A stretch of 6,269 bases of DNA from a bacterium (lineage in GTDB: Bacteria > Patescibacteriota > Minisyncoccia > Minisyncoccales > GCA-002788555). Where the stretch lies: the NCBI GenBank assembly GCA_021158595.1, contig JAGGUF010000036.1:1-6269 (forward strand), given 5' to 3'. The translations under genes were made by a program, and so were the position numbers. This document shows, in pieces, positions 4,677 through 6,269 of this stretch. The number at the start of each line of letters is the position of its first letter. Within the stretch, counting starts at the first letter, position 1. Under the pieces are notes generated by a model, which did not search any database, was not told where the DNA came from, and worked only from the letters and a program-made list of their open reading frames with translations.

Positions 4677-5036
4677 ATGTCTTCAATTTTTATTTGTCAG
4701 ATTATTTTTGCTATATCTTTATTGGGAATGCTTTTCATTTTCTTACGGAATTTGCCTTTGTTAGTAGAATTTGAGCCAGACTCCATTCCTAAAGAAAAGG
4801 GACTTTCTTTTCGTTTAAGAAATAAACTAAGAAAAAATAAGGAGAGGATAAATGAGAAGTTTCGTCAAATAAGTGAAAAGAATATTCACAGGCTCAGGGT
4901 TCGAATTTTAAAGATTGACAATTTTTTAACTTCATATTTAAATAAATTACAGGAGCGTAAGATCCATCTTGAAAAACTCCAGTTTTCTCAGAGAAAGAAA
5001 AGGGATGGCTTTAAAAATAGAAAAAGAAGAAGATGA
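4677..5036 (+). CDS. Small single-span membrane protein with a basic helical tail, function unknown
   Basis: I do not recognise this family. The ATG at 4677 gives 119 residues and is chosen over a GTG at 4662 because GGGGGAG sits 6 nt upstream. One hydrophobic segment (about residues 4-23, IFICQIIFAISLLGMLFIFL) directly follows the start and would act as an uncleaved anchor. After a short acidic linker (EFEPDSIPKEKG) the rest is strongly basic and probably helical: LRNKLRKNKERINEKFRQISEKNIHRLRVRILKIDNFLTSYLNKLQERKIHLEKLQ. It ends in the cluster KKRDGFKNRKRRR. By the positive-inside rule the basic tail should face the cytoplasm, where it could bind RNA, DNA, ribosomes or acidic lipid heads; that is speculation. 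The gene lies between tsf and a tRNA cluster, with only 9 nt to the first tRNA, so it may share a transcript with either. Confidence 0.75.
   Translation: MSSIFICQIIFAISLLGMLFIFLRNLPLLVEFEPDSIPKEKGLSFRLRNKLRKNKERINEKFRQISEKNIHRLRVRILKIDNFLTSYLNKLQERKIHLEKLQFSQRKKRDGFKNRKRRR
4915..4943 (+). promoter_or_regulatory. Candidate promoter of the tRNA-rpmG cluster, inside the upstream gene
   Basis: A perfect TTGACA (4915-4920) is followed after 17 nt by TTAAAT (4938-4943, 4 of 6 to the -10 consensus). It lies about 100 nt before the first tRNA, within the coding sequence of the membrane protein. The composition of that gene is AT-rich, so a chance match is quite possible. Confidence 0.3.
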
Positions 5037-5045
5037 TTTTCAAAA

Positions 5046-5117
5046 GCCAGCGTAGCTTAATGGAAAAGCAACGCACTTGTAATGCGTGGAGTGTCGGTTC
5101 GAGTCCGACCGCTGGCT
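5046..5117 (+). tRNA. tRNA-Thr (anticodon UGU)
   Basis: The 72-nt cloverleaf is complete. Acceptor GCCAGCG pairs with CGCTGGC, the D stem is GCTT/AAGC, the anticodon stem ACGCA/TGCGT encloses the loop CTTGTAA, and the T stem GTCGG/CCGAC encloses TTCGAGT. The anticodon TGT reads ACA and other ACN threonine codons. The discriminator is T and the 3' CCA is not encoded (CAT follows). Confidence 0.95.
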
Positions 5118-5124
5118 CATAAAA

Positions 5125-5207
5125 GGGTAGGTACCAAAGTGGTCAAATGGGTGTGGCTGTAAACCACATGGCTTCGGCCTTCGGGGGTTCGAATCCCTCC
5201 CTACCCA
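5125..5207 (+). tRNA. tRNA-Tyr (anticodon GUA)
   Basis: An 83-nt class II tRNA with a long variable arm (TGGCTTCGGCCTTC region). Acceptor GGGTAGG pairs with CCTACCC, the anticodon stem TGTGG/CCACA encloses CTGTAAA, and the T arm is GGGGG-TTCGAAT-CCCTC. Anticodon GTA reads UAU and UAC. The discriminator is A. No CCA is encoded. It starts 7 nt after the preceding tRNA-Thr, so the two are almost surely cut from one precursor. Confidence 0.95.
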
Positions 5208-5226
5208 CATAAAGATCAGTTTTTAT

Positions 5227-5298
5227 GCCGATGTAGCTCAGGGGTAGAGCATTCCCATGGTAAGGGAAAGGTCGTCGGTTCAAATCCGACCATCGGCT
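5227..5298 (+). tRNA. tRNA-Thr (anticodon GGU)
   Basis: A 72-nt cloverleaf with acceptor GCCGATG/CATCGGC, D stem GCTC/GAGC, anticodon stem TTCCC/GGGAA around ATGGTAA, and T stem GTCGG/CCGAC around TTCAAAT. Anticodon GGT reads ACC and ACU, complementing the UGU isoacceptor 110 nt upstream. The discriminator is T and no CCA is encoded. In many bacteria a tRNA-Gly stands between the Tyr and this Thr gene; here only 19 nt separate them. Confidence 0.94.
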
Positions 5299-5346
5299 TA
5301 TTTAAGTTTAGACACTCAAAAGTAATTCTCTTAATACCTTGTTATT

Positions 5347-5508
5347 ATGGCAAAGAGAAAAAAATCATTAATAAAATTACAATGCTCAGAGTGTAAGAGA
5401 ATCAATTACTATACCCGAAAACCAAGAAACATAGAAAAGAAATTAGAATTGAAAAAATTTTGTAAATGGTGTAGAAAACATACTATTCATAAACAGATAA
5501 AAAGATAG
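5347..5508 (+). CDS. rpmG: 50S ribosomal protein L33, zinc-binding type
   Basis: L33 is a small zinc-ribbon protein near the E site of the large subunit. The frame encodes 53 residues, the normal size, beginning MAKRKKSLIKLQCSECKRINYYTRKPRN. Two CxxC pairs (Cys13/Cys16 and Cys39/Cys42, in CSEC and CKWC) form the zinc site, so this is the C+ form. NYYTRKPRN corresponds to the family's NYxTxKNKRN stretch. No Shine-Dalgarno sequence is visible upstream of the ATG. It lies between tRNA-Thr(GGU) and tRNA-Trp, a position rpmG holds in many bacteria, where secE and nusG follow tRNA-Trp. Confidence 0.95.
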   Translation: MAKRKKSLIKLQCSECKRINYYTRKPRNIEKKLELKKFCKWCRKHTIHKQIKR

Positions 5509-5529
5509 AGTGTTTAAAAGAGAAATTAT

Positions 5530-5600
5530 GGGGACGTGGTGAAATGGTATCATAAGAATCTCCAAAATTCTTGTTCCAGGTTCGAATCCTGGCGTCCCTG
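5530..5600 (+). tRNA. tRNA-Trp (anticodon CCA)
   Basis: A 71-nt cloverleaf with D stem GTGA/TCAT, anticodon stem AGAAT/ATTCT around CTCCAAA, a 4-nt variable loop, and T stem CCAGG/CCTGG around TTCGAAT. Anticodon CCA reads UGG only. The discriminator is G, as expected for bacterial tRNA-Trp. The first acceptor pair is a G.U wobble (GGGGACG with CGTCCCT), where bacterial tRNA-Trp usually has A-U. No 3' CCA is encoded. Confidence 0.93.
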
Positions 5601-5667
5601 CTTAAGTTTTGAGAAGATTTCTGTCAAGATTTTTTAAAGGGAAGGTAAAATTATATTTTTGTTTAAT

Positions 5668-6269
5668 ATGAGAAACATTCCTACTCATGTGGCTTTAATT
5701 CCTGATGGCAATCGGAGATGGGCGAGAAAAAGAGGTTTTCAGTCCTGGATTGGCCATCGAGCAGGAGCAAAAAATGTAGAAAGAATTTTAGAAAAAGCCT
5801 TCTTAGAGAGTAAAATTCCTTATTTTACTTTTTGGGGAGGATCTCTGGATAATCTTACAAAAAGAAAAAAAATTGAGGTTGATTTTCTGACAAAACTTTA
5901 TACTGAGTATTTTAAAAAGGTAGGTAAAGACAAAAGAATTCACGAAAACAAAGTCAGAATTAGGGTCTTAGGTCGATGGAGAGAGATTTTGCCTAAAGAG
6001 ACCCAGAAGGCAATTGAGAAGGCAATGGAGGCTACCAAAAATTATACAAAGAATTTTCTTACCTTCCTTTTGGCCTATAATGGCACGGATGAGATGATCT
6101 CTTGTATTCAAAAAATTGTGAATTTGGCTAAAGAGAAAACCATAACCGTGACAGAGAAATTAATAAAGGAGCATCTTTGGACAAAAGACCTCCCTCCTGT
6201 TGATCTTGTTATTAGAACCGGCTGTGAAAAAGATCCTCATATGTCAGCAGGTTTTATGATGTGGGATAC
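5668..6269 (+). CDS. uppS: Cis-prenyltransferase, undecaprenyl diphosphate synthase family (3' end outside window)
   Basis: This family extends farnesyl diphosphate with isopentenyl diphosphate to make the C55 lipid carrier for peptidoglycan and other envelope polymers. The first 200 residues are present and the frame runs off the window. HVALIPDGNRRWARKRG (7-23) contains the catalytic Asp13 in DGN and the diphosphate-binding arginines. GHRAGAKNVERI (29-40) is the next conserved block. The usual FSTENW/KR motif is altered to FWGGSLDNLTKR (55-66). Next come LGRWREILP and AYNGTDEM (family NYGGRxEI). The substrate-binding end reads DLVIRTGCEKDPHMSAGFMMWD (179-200), where E. coli has RTGGEHRISNFLLW. 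The first Arg and the Ser are kept, but the second Arg seems replaced by His191. The ATG at 5668 is chosen because it precedes the conserved start by six residues. No Shine-Dalgarno site is close. Product chain length cannot be inferred. Confidence 0.9.
   Translation, partial: MRNIPTHVALIPDGNRRWARKRGFQSWIGHRAGAKNVERILEKAFLESKIPYFTFWGGSLDNLTKRKKIEVDFLTKLYTEYFKKVGKDKRIHENKVRIRVLGRWREILPKETQKAIEKAMEATKNYTKNFLTFLLAYNGTDEMISCIQKIVNLAKEKTITVTEKLIKEHLWTKDLPPVDLVIRTGCEKDPHMSAGFMMWD

Noticed and set aside
5309..5337. Promoter before rpmG (TAGACA, 17 nt, TAATAC)
   Set aside because: The -10 box matches the consensus at only three of six positions, and the gene can be transcribed with the tRNAs.

Overview
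The window looks like a piece of a small-genome bacterium of the Candidate Phyla Radiation (Patescibacteria). This is an inference. It rests on a very short EF-Ts (149 residues), AT-rich lysine-heavy proteins, a LamG-type surface protein, four tRNA genes without an encoded CCA end, and a general lack of Shine-Dalgarno sequences. UGA is used as a stop codon (rpmE and the small membrane-protein gene end in TGA), so the UGA-glycine code of Gracilibacteria/Absconditabacteria is unlikely.

Layout. Positions 1-471 hold the 3' end of a LamG-domain gene. Positions 472-961 are a gene-free array of C-rich/G-rich palindromes. Positions 962-2258 hold rpmE and prfA on the minus strand, overlapping by 8 bases. 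Positions 2259-3090 are a long gene-free stretch between the divergent rpmE and rpsB, filled by two elements with related inverted ends. rpsB (3091-3834) and tsf (4150-4599) follow on the plus strand, separated by a third such element and an AT-rich hairpin. A small basic membrane protein (4677-5036) leads into a run tRNA-Thr(UGU), tRNA-Tyr(GUA), tRNA-Thr(GGU), rpmG, tRNA-Trp(CCA). The window ends inside a cis-prenyltransferase gene (uppS-like, from 5668).

Function. Nearly every gene serves translation: ribosomal proteins S2, L31 and L33, elongation factor Ts, release factor 1 and four tRNAs. The exceptions are the surface LamG protein, the membrane protein, and the prenyltransferase that should make the lipid carrier for the cell envelope. 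The run tRNA-Thr/Tyr/Thr-rpmG-tRNA-Trp resembles the Thr-Tyr-Gly-Thr-tuf-rpmG-Trp-secE-nusG neighbourhood of other bacteria, with tRNA-Gly, tuf and secE-nusG missing.

The most unusual part is the intergenic DNA. A 25-bp motif (outer end TGTA, inner end about TTTGGTAAC) occurs six times as three inward-facing pairs: 2289-2565, 2609-3060 and 3823-4052. Two pairs enclose C/G-rich palindrome arrays and one encloses a giant AT-rich inverted repeat. Two ends lie exactly 30 nt upstream of the chosen start codons of rpmE and rpsB, and another overlaps the rpsB stop codon. These may be non-autonomous mobile elements, perhaps co-opted as regulatory DNA.
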